The notes beneath the pieces are model-generated. The model did no database searches and was not told the DNA's origin. It was given only the letters and a program-made list of their open reading frames with translations. The position numbers and the translations under genes were made by a program. Positions 19,128-29,884 of a DNA stretch of 64,000 nt are shown here, in pieces. The DNA comes from Legionella clemsonensis (GTDB lineage Bacteria; Pseudomonadota; Gammaproteobacteria; Legionellales; Legionellaceae). Position 1 is the first letter of the stretch; every line of letters starts with the position of its first letter. Location: NCBI RefSeq assembly GCF_002240035.1, contig NZ_CP016397.1, positions 1,098,001 through 1,162,000 on the forward strand, written 5' to 3'.

Positions 19128-21535
19128 TTATAGAAAATCATCATTTTTTTCTAGCCAAATCATAACCGTTTTTTTTGTATCTTCTACGACAGCAATTAAT
19201 TGATGATAGAGTTTATCAAGTAATTCGCTGTTCCCAGCTTTTTGATAGCGCTCCAAGTATTGGCAAGCATATTTAAGACGTGAAGTGCCGCAATAGGCTG
19301 CTCCACCCTTTAATTTATGAGCAAGACTCTTAATATGCGTCCAGTCTTTATTTAAATAAGCGGTTTTTAGTTCTTCCAATTCTACGGGTAATTCTTTATT
19401 AACCATAGATTTTAAAATATCTTTTAAAATTACTGCATTACCCAAGGTACTAATACCGATTTCTGCATCAAGAAGAGGAAACTCATCAAGTTTGAATAAA
19501 TCTTCCTCAGCTTGAGAGAAATCACTATTATTAACTGTGAGAATAGCTGGGGAATTTTTCTGGGGGGGTGAATATTTCTTGAGGATATTCTGCAATAAAT
19601 TCATCTGTAGAGGCTTTGCGAATAAATCATTCATCCCTGCTTCCAGAGATTCAGTTTTGGCATCTTTAGAGGCATGAGCGGTTAATCCAACGATAGGCAC
19701 AGCCGCAACATTATTTTCCTCTTCCCATCGTCTAATTTCTTTTGTAAGCTCATTGCCTGATATTCCTGGCAATCCAATGTCGGTGATGATTAAGTTAAAT
19801 TTTTCTTTTTTTGCCAGTTGCAAAGCAGTTTCTCCATCGACTGCTTTAGTCACTTGGCAATTTTGTTGTAGACATAGAGTTTCGGCTATGCGTAAGGCAA
19901 TGTTATTATCTTCCACGATTAAAAGGTTATAATGCGCATCAGGTGTCGTGTTTAATGGTAAATAAGTAGGGGCAGTGGGTTGTTGCTCATGATTTATTGA
20001 CAACTTGTAATCTGCTTTGTTTACTGCTTCCTGAGAATTCTCTATCGGAATAAAAGGGATAGTAAAAATAAACTCTGTGCCGACATTTTCAATGGAGTTT
20101 ACCTTAATAGAACCTCCTAGTAAGGCAATAAATTTTTCTACAATATGTAAACCTAAACCATGTCCTGTATAGTCTCCTTTGTATGAAGGAGATACGCGGT
20201 AAAAACGTTCAAATATCTTGGGTAGCAAAGCTTTGGGGATGCCTTTTCCGGTATCAGAAATATGACACTCAAGCCTATCAGGAATGCCAGAAATTTTTTT
20301 CACTCGAATAGTTATAGAGCCATTCTCGGTAAATTTTATTGCATTTCCCACGAGGTTTAGAATAATGCGGCTCAATTTAAAACGATCAGTTTGAATTTGC
20401 ACAGGCACTTCCTGGTCAATCGTGAGATGACACTGAAGGTTTTTATGAAACAGGGTTGGTTTCTCAAGAAAAATAATATCTTCAATGGCTTCACGAAGGT
20501 CAAATACATCTTTATGAATGTCATCTTCTTTTGCTTGTTCTGCGGATACCAAGTCCAAAACCCCATTTAACAGTTTTAACAATTGCTGTCCACTTTCATA
20601 AATCCAACTTGCAAATTGTCTTTCTTCATGGGTTTGTACTTTGTTTTCCAAAAGCTGAGCCATGCCTATAATACCGGTCAAAGGAGTTCTAATATCATGG
20701 CTCATATTTGCTATAAAATTAGCTTTGGCAATTTCAGCTTTTTTTACACCAGTGACATCAACAGTAATACCTAGAAGACCAATAATTTCACCTAAATGAT
20801 TTTTAAGGGGCATCTTGTTTACAAGAGTGTGGTAAACGCGGCCATTTTTATCAATTAATTTTTCTTCTAAATTTAAAATAGGTTCGCCTGTGGTAATAAT
20901 TTTTTTGTCAGTAGCACGATAAGTATCAACTAATGCTTTGTCCCAACCAAAATCATAATCTGTTTTACCTATAGCGTGTTTTGCCGAAGGCAGTCCCATA
21001 ATTTCTGCAGTGATGTCATTACAAAAGATGTAACGAAATTCTTTGTCTTTCCAATATACATAACAGGGCATTTGGCGAATCACATTTTCCAAACAACCTC
21101 GAATCTCATCCATATATTCTTGAGCTGAAAGTCTTTTGGCAAAAACTTGTCCGGTAACTTCACTAGCAGAACGAGTGAGAATCTCATACATTTCTTCTTG
21201 CTCAGTCACATCCTTATCAAAGAGGAAAAGAGACTGCTTTTTATCGACTTTACCACGTAAAAGCTCCCATTTTTTTTGTGCTTTTTAATTTTTATAGGTT
21301 CTTCATTAAGAGTAAAATTTTCCTGATCGATAAAAAGAGGAGGAAGTTTATGTTTTTCTAGAAGCTCGTTAAAAGAAACAGCTTCATTGATTTCTTGTTC
21401 TGTAAAGCCAAAAAGTTTTTTAGCGTAATTATTTATATAAGTGACCTTAAAATCTTTATTTAATACGATGAATGAATGCTTTAGTGCGTCATAAGCTTTA
21501 CTTAAAATAACCATTTCTTTCTTAGACAACTTCAT
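19128..21535 (-). pseudogene. hybrid PAS sensor histidine kinase, split by a frameshift in an A8 tract
   Basis: Two reading frames make one protein. The first (21535-21206) encodes a PAS domain; the second (open from before 21269 to 19128) holds a second PAS (about residues 35-150 of that part), a HisKA dimerisation domain with FIANMSHDIRTPLTG, an HATPase (LVGNAIKFTENG, DTGKGIP, GHGLGLHIVEKF), a REC domain (IVEDNN, phospho-acceptor in LIITDIGLPG, K in FAKPL) and a C-terminal HPt (LAHKLKGGAAYCG). The frames join at eight A residues (21270-21277): one more A gives HKKKWELLRGKVD... and SLFLFDKDVTEQEEM, the normal end of a PAS domain. So the GTG at 21209 is not a true start. About 802 residues if intact; ArcB-like order, but no membrane segment, so cytosolic. 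It starts 24 bases after the NRPS-PKS stop, with SD GAAGGA. Confidence 0.85.
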
Positions 21536-21559
21536 TGATGGTCCTTCACTATAGCGGCT

Positions 21560-24500
21560 CTAAAGACCACAATATTGTTGAATACATTTTACAATATGCT
21601 TGCTATTTTTAGCATTTAAAATAGTTTCGTGATTCGCATCTAGCAAATGGCAAGTAATTTTCCCCTTGTTGAAATTTGACCACCCATTTGAAGGATCATT
21701 GATAGACTTATAATCCTCAAAAAGATCACTTGCTTTAAATAATAGCATATCCTGATTGAGTGTTGTGGGTGTATGGGATAGCAGCAGCTGCATTCTTGCC
21801 CAGGCTAATTGAACCAAATTAGGAGGTAAATCCGGATGAGAAACACGTAATAGACTTTTAAAGTGAGATTCATCACTTTGTTTTGGTGAAAATGCAGCCC
21901 AACTATCAATAAGACCTAGCAAGTTAATTTGATTATTTTCTTTTTTTAATAGAGCAGCCACCTCATAAAGTAAACTGCCTCCAAATGAGTAGCCTAATAA
22001 ATAATAGGGGCCATGAGGTTGAATAGATTTAATAGCAGCCAAGTAGGCTTTTGCCATCGATGGAATATCACTATAAAGTAAACAATCAGTGCTTATGCTT
22101 GGGTCTTGGAGTCCATAAATAGAAAGAGGAGGACTAAATGCTTTAGTTAAAGAATCAAAACAGTACACTAAACCACTTATGGGATGACAGACAAAAAGAT
22201 TGGGTGTATTGGCTGTATGATTTAAGGGCACAAGAATATCTAGTGATTCTATATTATCTTGACCGGATATAATTTCACTCAATTGAGCAATAGTAGGTGT
22301 TTGATAAAGCTGAGTAACGGCTAACGAACGATGAAAAGTATGATTAATTTTTTCTATTAATTTCAAGGCTTTTAGTGAGTGTCCACCCAAATCAAAAAAA
22401 TTATCGTGTATACCAATGCTCTCTATTCCTAGATCTTCCTGCCAGAGCTGAGCAAGCTGAGTTTCTATGAGGTTTCGAGGTTGGTGATAGTCATTGTCAA
22501 TATTTAAATCAGTTCTTGATACTTTAATATCAGGGGATTCAAAAAGTTTATTATTTTCAGCTACCAGTGTTTTGTAGGTTGTTATATCAAAATTAGACAC
22601 TGCAAGATTTGTGAAATTGGTTTGTAGAGCTTGCAAAAATAATCCCTTTCCTTGCTCGGGAGAAATATCATTACCACGATTAAACCAGTTCATATCACCA
22701 GAATGTTTAGTTTCCACTGCCATACCAACCTCTCGCCAGGTATTCCAGTTTAAACTTAAAACAAAATTGGAATTAAAATAATTACTTATAGCAAAGGTAT
22801 CTAAACAAGAGTTTGCTGCACAATAATCGATTTGTCCTGGCTCTCCTGACAGCGCTGCGATAGAGGACATCAATACAACAAAATCCAGTGGCATATCGGC
22901 AAATGCTCTTATTAAATTGAAAGTTCCATGAATTTTGGGGTGTAAAACCTTATCGGCCATTTCTCGCGTTTTTAATTGAGCAAGTCCGCCCCCCGCAACG
23001 CCAGCACAATGAATTAGACCATGAATAGAGCCAAATTGGTCTTTGCATTGATTGATGATTTTAGATAAAGCCACATAATCAGTGATGTCTACCTGATAAA
23101 AATGCAAAGAAGCTCCTTTTTGCTGCAGTAGGCTAAAAGTTTTTACTTTTTGATGGAACTTATGAGTGGGATCAGCAAGCGCCTCCTTCCAAGCCGATTC
23201 TTGGGGTATAGGGGTTCTTGAAAGAAAAATAAGTGTAGGATGAGTAACGTGTTCCACTATAGCTTCACTGAGAGCTAAGCCTATTCCACCTAATCCCCCT
23301 GTTATTAGATAAACACCTTTATTTCTAAAACGATTGTAAATTAGTGTAGAGTCAGCTGGTGAATAAGATAAATTCCACTGGTAACCATTTCTATAAGCTG
23401 TAATTGTATCTTGCTTGAACCAGACATCACTCACTGACATATTTATTAAATAGAGTAAACAATAAGTTTCAAGAGAAGAATGATCGGTTGAGTTAATGTC
23501 AAATATTCTACAAGTAATTGAAGGGTGCTCTTGAGAAATCACACGACAGGCACCAATTACGCTGGCATTAAGTGGTGAAATGACTTCGGTTCCTAAAATG
23601 CGTTGTGTACCTTGCGTCAGAACTCCATAACGTAAGGGAATATGCTCTCCAATTATTTCAAGATAAGCTTGTGTTATATATAGCAAACTAAAAAAACTTA
23701 AATTTAACAGCGAATCTATATCTTTATTAGACAGTTCAATCGTTAAGGGCTGGCAGGAAATAGTATGGAAAATAATAGGATTCTCAAGTTCGGTTTTTAG
23801 CTTCTTAAATAATTTTAAATAATGATTTTTGACCGCGAAATTAATTTTAAATGTACGCGAATCGACTTCACTATAATTTTCTCCGGTCTCAACGACAAAT
23901 AATTTGGCATTGTATCTCTTTAATAATGAGATTAATTGACTACTAGCCTCCGTTTTCTCATGAAATAGGATCCATGTGTGCTCACCTATTTTTCCGGCGT
24001 CAACTAACGGTTGATTAAGATAGGCTAATTGGTGCGCCCATACCTGTTTATACAGAGAAGGTAAATTGATAGTTTCACTGAATTTATCTGGTTTTATCCA
24101 ATAACTTTGTCTTTGAAAAGAGTAAGTAGGTAGAGCAACACGCTGAAGTGGTTTATTATGATGCAATGCAAGCCAATTTATAACCATTCCTTCTTGCCAT
24201 AATCTCCCTACAGCATGCAGTAATGTCTGTATATCTTCTGTTTTTCGATGATGGTTCGGTAAGGTTTGGATAACCGGTGAAGCTATCGTATTAGCTGTCA
24301 TTTTAAGGAAAGTGCATAAACCGCGACCAGGTCCTACTTCTATAAAAAGGGAATGCTTATTTTGTAGCAGATTGCCGAAGCCTTCACTGAGTAAAACTGT
24401 ATTACGTAAATGACGATACCAATAACAAGGATCCACGGCCTCTTCGGCTGTAAGCCAATTGCCGGTGACGTTTGAAATTATAGGTATAGCAGGTGGATTT

Positions 24501-27500
24501 AATGTGATGTTTCTAAAAATTTCCTTAAAAGGTATTTCGATGGTTTCCATCAAACTACTGTGAAAAGCGTGGCTAACCTTTAAACGCTGATAGGGAAGAT
24601 CCAGTTGAGATAAATAATTCTCTAAAGTTTCGACAAATTCAGATTTACATGAGGCAACGCAGTGATTTGTTGCATTGTGCACAGCAAACTCAATTTCAGG
24701 AAGTTGCTTTTGAATATCTCTAAATTCATCGGCGCTGCACTCAATCGCTAACATTGCTCCTATTGGAGCACTAGACATCAAAAGTCCCCGTTCGCAAACT
24801 AAGGCAATAGCATCCTCATAAGAAAAAACACCAGCAAGAGTAGCAGCAACATACTCACCCAGGCTGTGCCCGATAAGAGCTTGCGGTTTAATACCCAATT
24901 CAATTAGTAGTTGAGCCAATGCATATTCAATAATAAATAGGGCAGGTTGAGCATATTGGGTTTGGTGTAGTCGTGGATCCTCAGGATTATTAAGAATGGT
25001 TTCCAAATCACAGTTAAGATAGGATTTAGCAATTTGAAAACCTTTTGTAACCAAGTCCCCGAATAAAGGAAATTCCTGCATTAGTTGAGCAGCCATTTGA
25101 TGGTATTGCATTCCCTGTCCCGGAAACATAAATATGATGCTATGGGGAGGTTGCTCTGTATATTGATGTAATTTCGATTGAGAAAAACTCTTCTGAATCT
25201 CTGCAAACGTTTTGCCTACTGCTATACGTCGCCATTGAAAGTCTTCTCTTCCTGTTTGCAGGGTATAAGCCACTTTAGGAAGATAAGAGGGCAGGGTTGA
25301 TTCGTCGTAGAGAGATAAATGCTTTAAAAACTTCTCCGTATTTTCTTCCAACGCAGCGGAAGTTTTTGCTGAAAGTATAAAGAGCTGGTCAGAGGTTGAG
25401 GCGATGGCTTTTTCTTTAGGAATATATTCTCCTAAAATCATATGAGTGTTTGTGCCGCCGACGCCGAATGCACTGACCCCTGCATGTCGTTTTGAAGAAT
25501 TGGTTTTTTTCCATTCAATTGGTTGGGTATTGATGTAAAAGGGGCTGTTTTCCAGGGCAATATTGGGATTGGATTTTTGGAAATTTATCATCGGCGGTAT
25601 TATGCGATGGTAGAGGCTTAAACTAACCTTGATTAGTCCGGCCATACCTGCTGCAACATCTGTGTGACCAATATTCCCTTTTACCGAGCCTAAGGCACAA
25701 AATTGAGTTTGATCTGTCTGTTCTTTATAAACGGTATTTAAAACGTTAAATTCAATTGCGTCACCGAGTGTTGTTGCTGTTCCATGGGCTTCAACAAAAC
25801 TTACTTCTGCGGCACTAAGTTTGGCAGTCCCTAAAGCTTCACGAATACATGCCGATTGACCACTAGTACTTGGGGCTGTAAATCCAAGTTTATCTGCACC
25901 ATCATTATTTATTCCTCTGCCTTTAATAACGGCATAAATAGTATCTTTATCAGCAATGGCATCTTTTAATCGTTTAAGGATGACGATCCCGACGCCATTG
26001 GAAAAGACAGTGCCATTTGCCATCTCGTCAAAAGGACGACATTTTCCATCAGGTGATTCAATACTTCCTTCAGTATAAAGATAACCATCTTCTTCTGGTA
26101 CAACAATAGATACCGCACCAGCAATAGAAATGTCTGATTCTCCTGAAATTAAATCATGACAAGCTTCATTGACTGTTACTAATCCAGTAGAGCAAGCGGT
26201 ATTTACATTAAGGCTTTTCCCTCTAAGATTAAGTCTGTAAGAAACTTGGGTGCTAAGCATACTGGATGAACTTGCTATTCGGCAGTGAAAACGATCATGC
26301 TCTTTGCGAAACCAATTATTTTTCAATAAATTTTCATGTAAATAAGTACTGTCTGCCATTCCAGCGAATACACTGATCGTTTTTGACTGTAGTTTTCCAG
26401 GAGCAATGCCTGCATGCTCCAATGCAGACCAGGTACACTCTAAGAAAATTCGCTGTTGAGGATCAGTGATACTGGCATCAACAGGATTAAAACCAAAAAA
26501 GTTGGCGTCAAATTTATCCACATCACCGAGTATTCCGCGAACAGGAATAAAATTTTTATTAGATGCTTTAGGGGAATGTAATCGGTCTGATGGAAACAAG
26601 GTCAAACAATCTTTTCCCTCAAGAATATTTTGCCAAAACTCATCAAGCGAGTTCGCTTGAGGGAATCGGCACGCCATGCCAATAATAGCTATATCGTGAG
26701 AGGTTGTCGCATGGATTTCTTTAACAATAGGCGTTTCGATATCTCCATCTAAAAATCGACTCAATTTATGAATGGTTGGATAGGAAATAATATGTGAAAC
26801 TTGTAATTCGGAATTAAGCGTTTCATTAATTCTTGTACAGGCTTCAGCGATAAGTAGTGAATTGGCGCCAAGTTCAAACAAATTTTTGTTGACGTCTATT
26901 GTGTTGCGGTTTAAAAGCTCTTGCCAAATAGCTGTTATTTTTTCTTCAATCAAGCTTGAGGGTGCAGTATCCACATGAAGTGATAGATCAGTGTGATTTA
27001 TCTGATCAAGCTTTGACTTGTCGACCTTCCCGACGGATGTAAGAGGCAGGTCCTCCACTAGCACATATTTGGCAGGGAGCATATAGATGGGAAGTTTATG
27101 GCTTAGATAGTCACGAATTTCATCGGCGTGAATAGTCTCGTTGATTGAGGATAGTACAATATAAGCGGTTAACATTTGATGAGAGCCACCACCAATCTCT
27201 ACTCTAACAGCCGCAAGACTAATCAAAGGATGTTGCATGAGCTGATGTTCTATTTCATTAAGATGAATGCGAAAACCACCAATTTTAACTTGGTCATCAT
27301 AACGGCCTAAAAATAATAAATCGCCAGAAGGTAGTTTGCGGACTCTGTCTCCGGTTTTATATAAACGACCGTAAGGAGACTCATGATCGTTAATAAATGG
27401 ATTGGGAATAAATTTTTCCCCGTTGATCGTTGAGTTATGATAATGGATTGCCAAATTAATCCCACATATATAAAGTTCTCCCTCAGATGCAGGCATTTTA

Positions 27501-28534
27501 TTGTCATCAAGAATGTAAACTTGAACATTTTCAATTGGCTTACCTATGCTTGCTAATCGTTCATCATCGATTGCCCATTCATGATTAATAATTTGTCGAC
27601 AAGTAAAGGTAGTTGCCTCAGTAGGCCCATAACCATTAATCAGGGTGATAGGTAATTTTTGTTGTTTACGATAGTTACTTAATTTTTTTAAGAGCAGCGG
27701 ATTGACTTGTTCCCCACCAAAAATCACTACCTCTACTTTATCCAAGGTATCCATTGCTGATTTAATGAGTTGGTGAAAAAAGCCCGTAGGTAAAAAAAGA
27801 TAAGTAATCGAGCTGAAATTTAAAAAATTTTTTAACCGAGTATGATCCTTGCGAATAATATAGGGGATGATAACTAAGGTTGCTCCATTTAAAAGAGCAC
27901 TCCAAATTTCAAAAGTACTCCCATCAAAAGCCGGATTACTGAATTGTGCGACGCGTTCGCCTTCTTTTACTTTGGCATAATTATCAATTTTGTTAAGATT
28001 AACAACGGCTTGGTGAGTAATAACAACACCCTTAGGTCTTCCTGTCGAGCCTGAGGTATACATCATGTAGAGTGGAGAGTTAGGAGACGAAGTAACTTCA
28101 GTGTTTAAACGAGGGTAACTAACCGATTCTAAATAAATGTGCTTAAGAAGACGTACAGCACAATTTCTCTGATTGACGCGATTAATGTATTGCTCGTTGG
28201 TAACAATTAAACTAGGTTTAGCATCATTTAATAGTTCTTCCAAACGAAGTTGAGGTGCCATTGAATCTAAAGGCAGATAAACAGCTCCGGCTTTAACAAT
28301 CCCTAACATGCAGACGATGTAATCAACGCCAGGGTCTAATAAAATTCCTACAAATTCACCCGACTGCACCTTATTTTTTCGAAGCCATTGAGAAAATTGG
28401 TTTGCTTTTTCATTTAAAGCTTGGTAAGTGAGGGTGGTATCATCTTCATTGAGGGCGATATTATTGGGGTTTTTGTTGACTTGCTCTTCAAAGAGTTCGA
28501 CCACAGTGTAAGCATAGGCTGCACTATTTATCAT
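21560..28534 (-). CDS. hybrid NRPS-PKS megasynthase, A-PCP-KS-AT-KR-ACP-TE
   Basis: A 2324-residue single-chain assembly line. Adenylation domain (about 10-515: YTSGSTGRPKG, NGYGPTE, YKTGDR, GKVDK); PCP with GANSL Ser near 555; ketosynthase from about 613 with TACSTGL (Cys near 776), VEAHGTAT and GNIGHTD; acyltransferase with GHSLGEY near 1222 and HAFH, typical of malonyl-CoA; ketoreductase with LITGGLGGIG near 1743 and Tyr near 1903; ACP with GGHSL near 2050; thioesterase with GYSFGG near 2183. There is no condensation, DH or ER domain, so the likely product is an amino acid extended by one reduced malonate unit and released by the TE. Aligned by eye to GrsA, the pocket residues are D-G-F-F-V-F-G-T-F-K, suggesting an aliphatic residue such as Val/Ile/Leu. 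The sensor kinase gene follows in the same direction. Confidence 0.93.
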   Translation of the reverse strand: MINSAAYAYTVVELFEEQVNKNPNNIALNEDDTTLTYQALNEKANQFSQWLRKNKVQSGEFVGILLDPGVDYIVCMLGIVKAGAVYLPLDSMAPQLRLEELLNDAKPSLIVTNEQYINRVNQRNCAVRLLKHIYLESVSYPRLNTEVTSSPNSPLYMMYTSGSTGRPKGVVITHQAVVNLNKIDNYAKVKEGERVAQFSNPAFDGSTFEIWSALLNGATLVIIPYIIRKDHTRLKNFLNFSSITYLFLPTGFFHQLIKSAMDTLDKVEVVIFGGEQVNPLLLKKLSNYRKQQKLPITLINGYGPTEATTFTCRQIINHEWAIDDERLASIGKPIENVQVYILDDNKMPASEGELYICGINLAIHYHNSTINGEKFIPNPFINDHESPYGRLYKTGDRVRKLPSGDLLFLGRYDDQVKIGGFRIHLNEIEHQLMQHPLISLAAVRVEIGGGSHQMLTAYIVLSSINETIHADEIRDYLSHKLPIYMLPAKYVLVEDLPLTSVGKVDKSKLDQINHTDLSLHVDTAPSSLIEEKITAIWQELLNRNTIDVNKNLFELGANSLLIAEACTRINETLNSELQVSHIISYPTIHKLSRFLDGDIETPIVKEIHATTSHDIAIIGMACRFPQANSLDEFWQNILEGKDCLTLFPSDRLHSPKASNKNFIPVRGILGDVDKFDANFFGFNPVDASITDPQQRIFLECTWSALEHAGIAPGKLQSKTISVFAGMADSTYLHENLLKNNWFRKEHDRFHCRIASSSSMLSTQVSYRLNLRGKSLNVNTACSTGLVTVNEACHDLISGESDISIAGAVSIVVPEEDGYLYTEGSIESPDGKCRPFDEMANGTVFSNGVGIVILKRLKDAIADKDTIYAVIKGRGINNDGADKLGFTAPSTSGQSACIREALGTAKLSAAEVSFVEAHGTATTLGDAIEFNVLNTVYKEQTDQTQFCALGSVKGNIGHTDVAAGMAGLIKVSLSLYHRIIPPMINFQKSNPNIALENSPFYINTQPIEWKKTNSSKRHAGVSAFGVGGTNTHMILGEYIPKEKAIASTSDQLFILSAKTSAALEENTEKFLKHLSLYDESTLPSYLPKVAYTLQTGREDFQWRRIAVGKTFAEIQKSFSQSKLHQYTEQPPHSIIFMFPGQGMQYHQMAAQLMQEFPLFGDLVTKGFQIAKSYLNCDLETILNNPEDPRLHQTQYAQPALFIIEYALAQLLIELGIKPQALIGHSLGEYVAATLAGVFSYEDAIALVCERGLLMSSAPIGAMLAIECSADEFRDIQKQLPEIEFAVHNATNHCVASCKSEFVETLENYLSQLDLPYQRLKVSHAFHSSLMETIEIPFKEIFRNITLNPPAIPIISNVTGNWLTAEEAVDPCYWYRHLRNTVLLSEGFGNLLQNKHSLFIEVGPGRGLCTFLKMTANTIASPVIQTLPNHHRKTEDIQTLLHAVGRLWQEGMVINWLALHHNKPLQRVALPTYSFQRQSYWIKPDKFSETINLPSLYKQVWAHQLAYLNQPLVDAGKIGEHTWILFHEKTEASSQLISLLKRYNAKLFVVETGENYSEVDSRTFKINFAVKNHYLKLFKKLKTELENPIIFHTISCQPLTIELSNKDIDSLLNLSFFSLLYITQAYLEIIGEHIPLRYGVLTQGTQRILGTEVISPLNASVIGACRVISQEHPSITCRIFDINSTDHSSLETYCLLYLINMSVSDVWFKQDTITAYRNGYQWNLSYSPADSTLIYNRFRNKGVYLITGGLGGIGLALSEAIVEHVTHPTLIFLSRTPIPQESAWKEALADPTHKFHQKVKTFSLLQQKGASLHFYQVDITDYVALSKIINQCKDQFGSIHGLIHCAGVAGGGLAQLKTREMADKVLHPKIHGTFNLIRAFADMPLDFVVLMSSIAALSGEPGQIDYCAANSCLDTFAISNYFNSNFVLSLNWNTWREVGMAVETKHSGDMNWFNRGNDISPEQGKGLFLQALQTNFTNLAVSNFDITTYKTLVAENNKLFESPDIKVSRTDLNIDNDYHQPRNLIETQLAQLWQEDLGIESIGIHDNFFDLGGHSLKALKLIEKINHTFHRSLAVTQLYQTPTIAQLSEIISGQDNIESLDILVPLNHTANTPNLFVCHPISGLVYCFDSLTKAFSPPLSIYGLQDPSISTDCLLYSDIPSMAKAYLAAIKSIQPHGPYYLLGYSFGGSLLYEVAALLKKENNQINLLGLIDSWAAFSPKQSDESHFKSLLRVSHPDLPPNLVQLAWARMQLLLSHTPTTLNQDMLLFKASDLFEDYKSINDPSNGWSNFNKGKITCHLLDANHETILNAKNSKHIVKCIQQYCGL

Positions 28535-28600
28535 TGTAAAGTTCCATCAAATGAGTTATTTTTTAATGTTATCTTTCTATCGAATGAGAAAATATTAACA

Positions 28601-28639
28601 ATTATACATCATAATTGGCTTATTAATTTAAAAATAAGC
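28601..28639 (-). promoter_or_regulatory. -10 box and dyad upstream of the NRPS-PKS gene
   Basis: On the minus strand a perfect TATAAT lies at 28606-28601, about 65 bases before the ATG. Just upstream is a 7-bp dyad, GCTTATT-N8-AATAAGC (28618-28639), covering the -35 region, where the -35 hexamer itself is poor. This layout suggests a regulator-dependent promoter. Confidence 0.4.
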
Positions 28640-28725
28640 AATTTTTCTGTACAAAATGGTTCTCCCTAACAAAGTTGAAATGAAGGGATATTATGTTGGA
28701 CAACGGATATGACTCATGAAGGGTT

Positions 28726-29490
28726 TCAATTAAAATCCCATAAGTACTTTCTTTTAAAAAGGATTTTAAACCCCATTTTCTCATAGAGAGACAATCCTGT
28801 TTCTGCTGCCTCTAAAAAGCACAACTCAATGCCTAGTTGCTTAATTTTGTCTAAGGCAAAAGAAAGCAGGTAAGTTCCATATCCTTTTCCTTGACAAGCA
28901 GGAAGAGTTCCAAAATCATCGATTCTTGCGAGTTTGCCATGAAAGGACAGGGTTAATGAGGAGACAGGCTGCTCTTTGAGATAAAGGGTAAGATGATGAA
29001 GTTGAGTTTTCTTTTCCAAAGCATATTCATGTGTTTTTTGATATAAAGAGGTTAATTCAACCGTTGAATGAAAAGCCTCGATGAGAGGTAATTTCCAGTC
29101 AGTTAATTGATTATCAGTTGTTTTTATAACTAATCTTTCGTCTGGACTAAAAGAGGGAACCTGATTTAAATCGATGCACATCGGAGTAGTGTTTTCGCTT
29201 TCTGCAAAATTAATCCCTTCCAAATAATTTTTCAAGGATTCTCCTGGATCAATTGCTGAGAAAACGGCTGCCCAAGGTAAGCTTTTTTTAATAAACAGTG
29301 AATTAATTTTTTTTAAAAAAAGTTCCACTTTATCAATAGGACGAGGTATAACTACAAGATTTAAACTGGCTACAGGAATATCGGTGATATACACCATCGC
29401 CTGATCAGCAACGTTAAAGCTCTCTTTGCTGATGGCACGAAAGAAATAATCTTCGGATTGATAAAAATAACGAATTAATTGAGAAGTCAT
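28726..29490 (-). CDS. GNAT family N-acetyltransferase
   Basis: A 254-residue protein. Its C-terminal half has the GNAT acetyl-CoA site GTLPACQGKGYGTYLLSFALD (Q/RxxGxG/A form, about residues 194-214) and a typical ending LYEKMGFKILFKRKYLWDF. The N-terminal half (1-120) is divergent, as in two-domain GNATs. The start at 29490 is chosen because longer in-frame translation would run into the tRNA-Ser gene upstream. Substrate unknown. It lies between the NRPS-PKS gene and the tRNA, on the same strand as both. Confidence 0.78.
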   Translation of the reverse strand: MTSQLIRYFYQSEDYFFRAISKESFNVADQAMVYITDIPVASLNLVVIPRPIDKVELFLKKINSLFIKKSLPWAAVFSAIDPGESLKNYLEGINFAESENTTPMCIDLNQVPSFSPDERLVIKTTDNQLTDWKLPLIEAFHSTVELTSLYQKTHEYALEKKTQLHHLTLYLKEQPVSSLTLSFHGKLARIDDFGTLPACQGKGYGTYLLSFALDKIKQLGIELCFLEAAETGLSLYEKMGFKILFKRKYLWDFN

Positions 29491-29516
29491 AAAACTCGGT
29501 GAGATAATGAGTGAGT

Positions 29517-29604
29517 TGGCGGAGAGAGAGGGATTCGAACCCTCGATACGTTGCCGTATACACACTTTCCAGGCGTGCGCCTTCGACCGCTCGGCCATCT
29601 CTCC
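29517..29604 (-). tRNA. tRNA-Ser(GGA)
   Basis: An 88-base class II tRNA on the minus strand. The acceptor GGAGAGA pairs with TCTCTCC, the 3' GCCA is encoded, the T-arm has GGTTCGAATCC, the anticodon loop is CTGGAAA (anticodon GGA) on stem CACGC/GTGTG, and the variable arm is long (TATACGGCAACGTA), as in tRNA-Ser. It reads serine UCC and UCU codons. Confidence 0.97.
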
Positions 29605-29884
29605 TCAAGCGCGAAGAATATACCGATATAGGGTGGAAATCAACCTAAGATCTTCATGTCAGGGTAAAATGTATCCACGCATTTTAATTTAATTGCGCTA
29701 AAAATGCGTTATCCTGCTTTCACTTGACAGAGCAAGATTATACCTATCTACAAAAATATAGCCAAATGGTATGATTATGAGCAAGTCAGAGGATTACGCT
29801 ATCGCTAGTAAGCCATCCTATTTTTATCAATAAAGCAAAATTTTGTTTATACTTGTAGTATATTTTTTGATCACATGGATGGCT

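Noticed and set aside
21206-21209. GTG at 21209 as start of the sensor kinase
   Set aside because: The frame is open further upstream and encodes WELLRGKVD...FDKDVTE, the end of the PAS domain begun in the other frame.
29491-29598. Extension of the GNAT gene upstream of 29490
   Set aside because: It would read through the tRNA-Ser gene; the extra residues are translated tRNA sequence.
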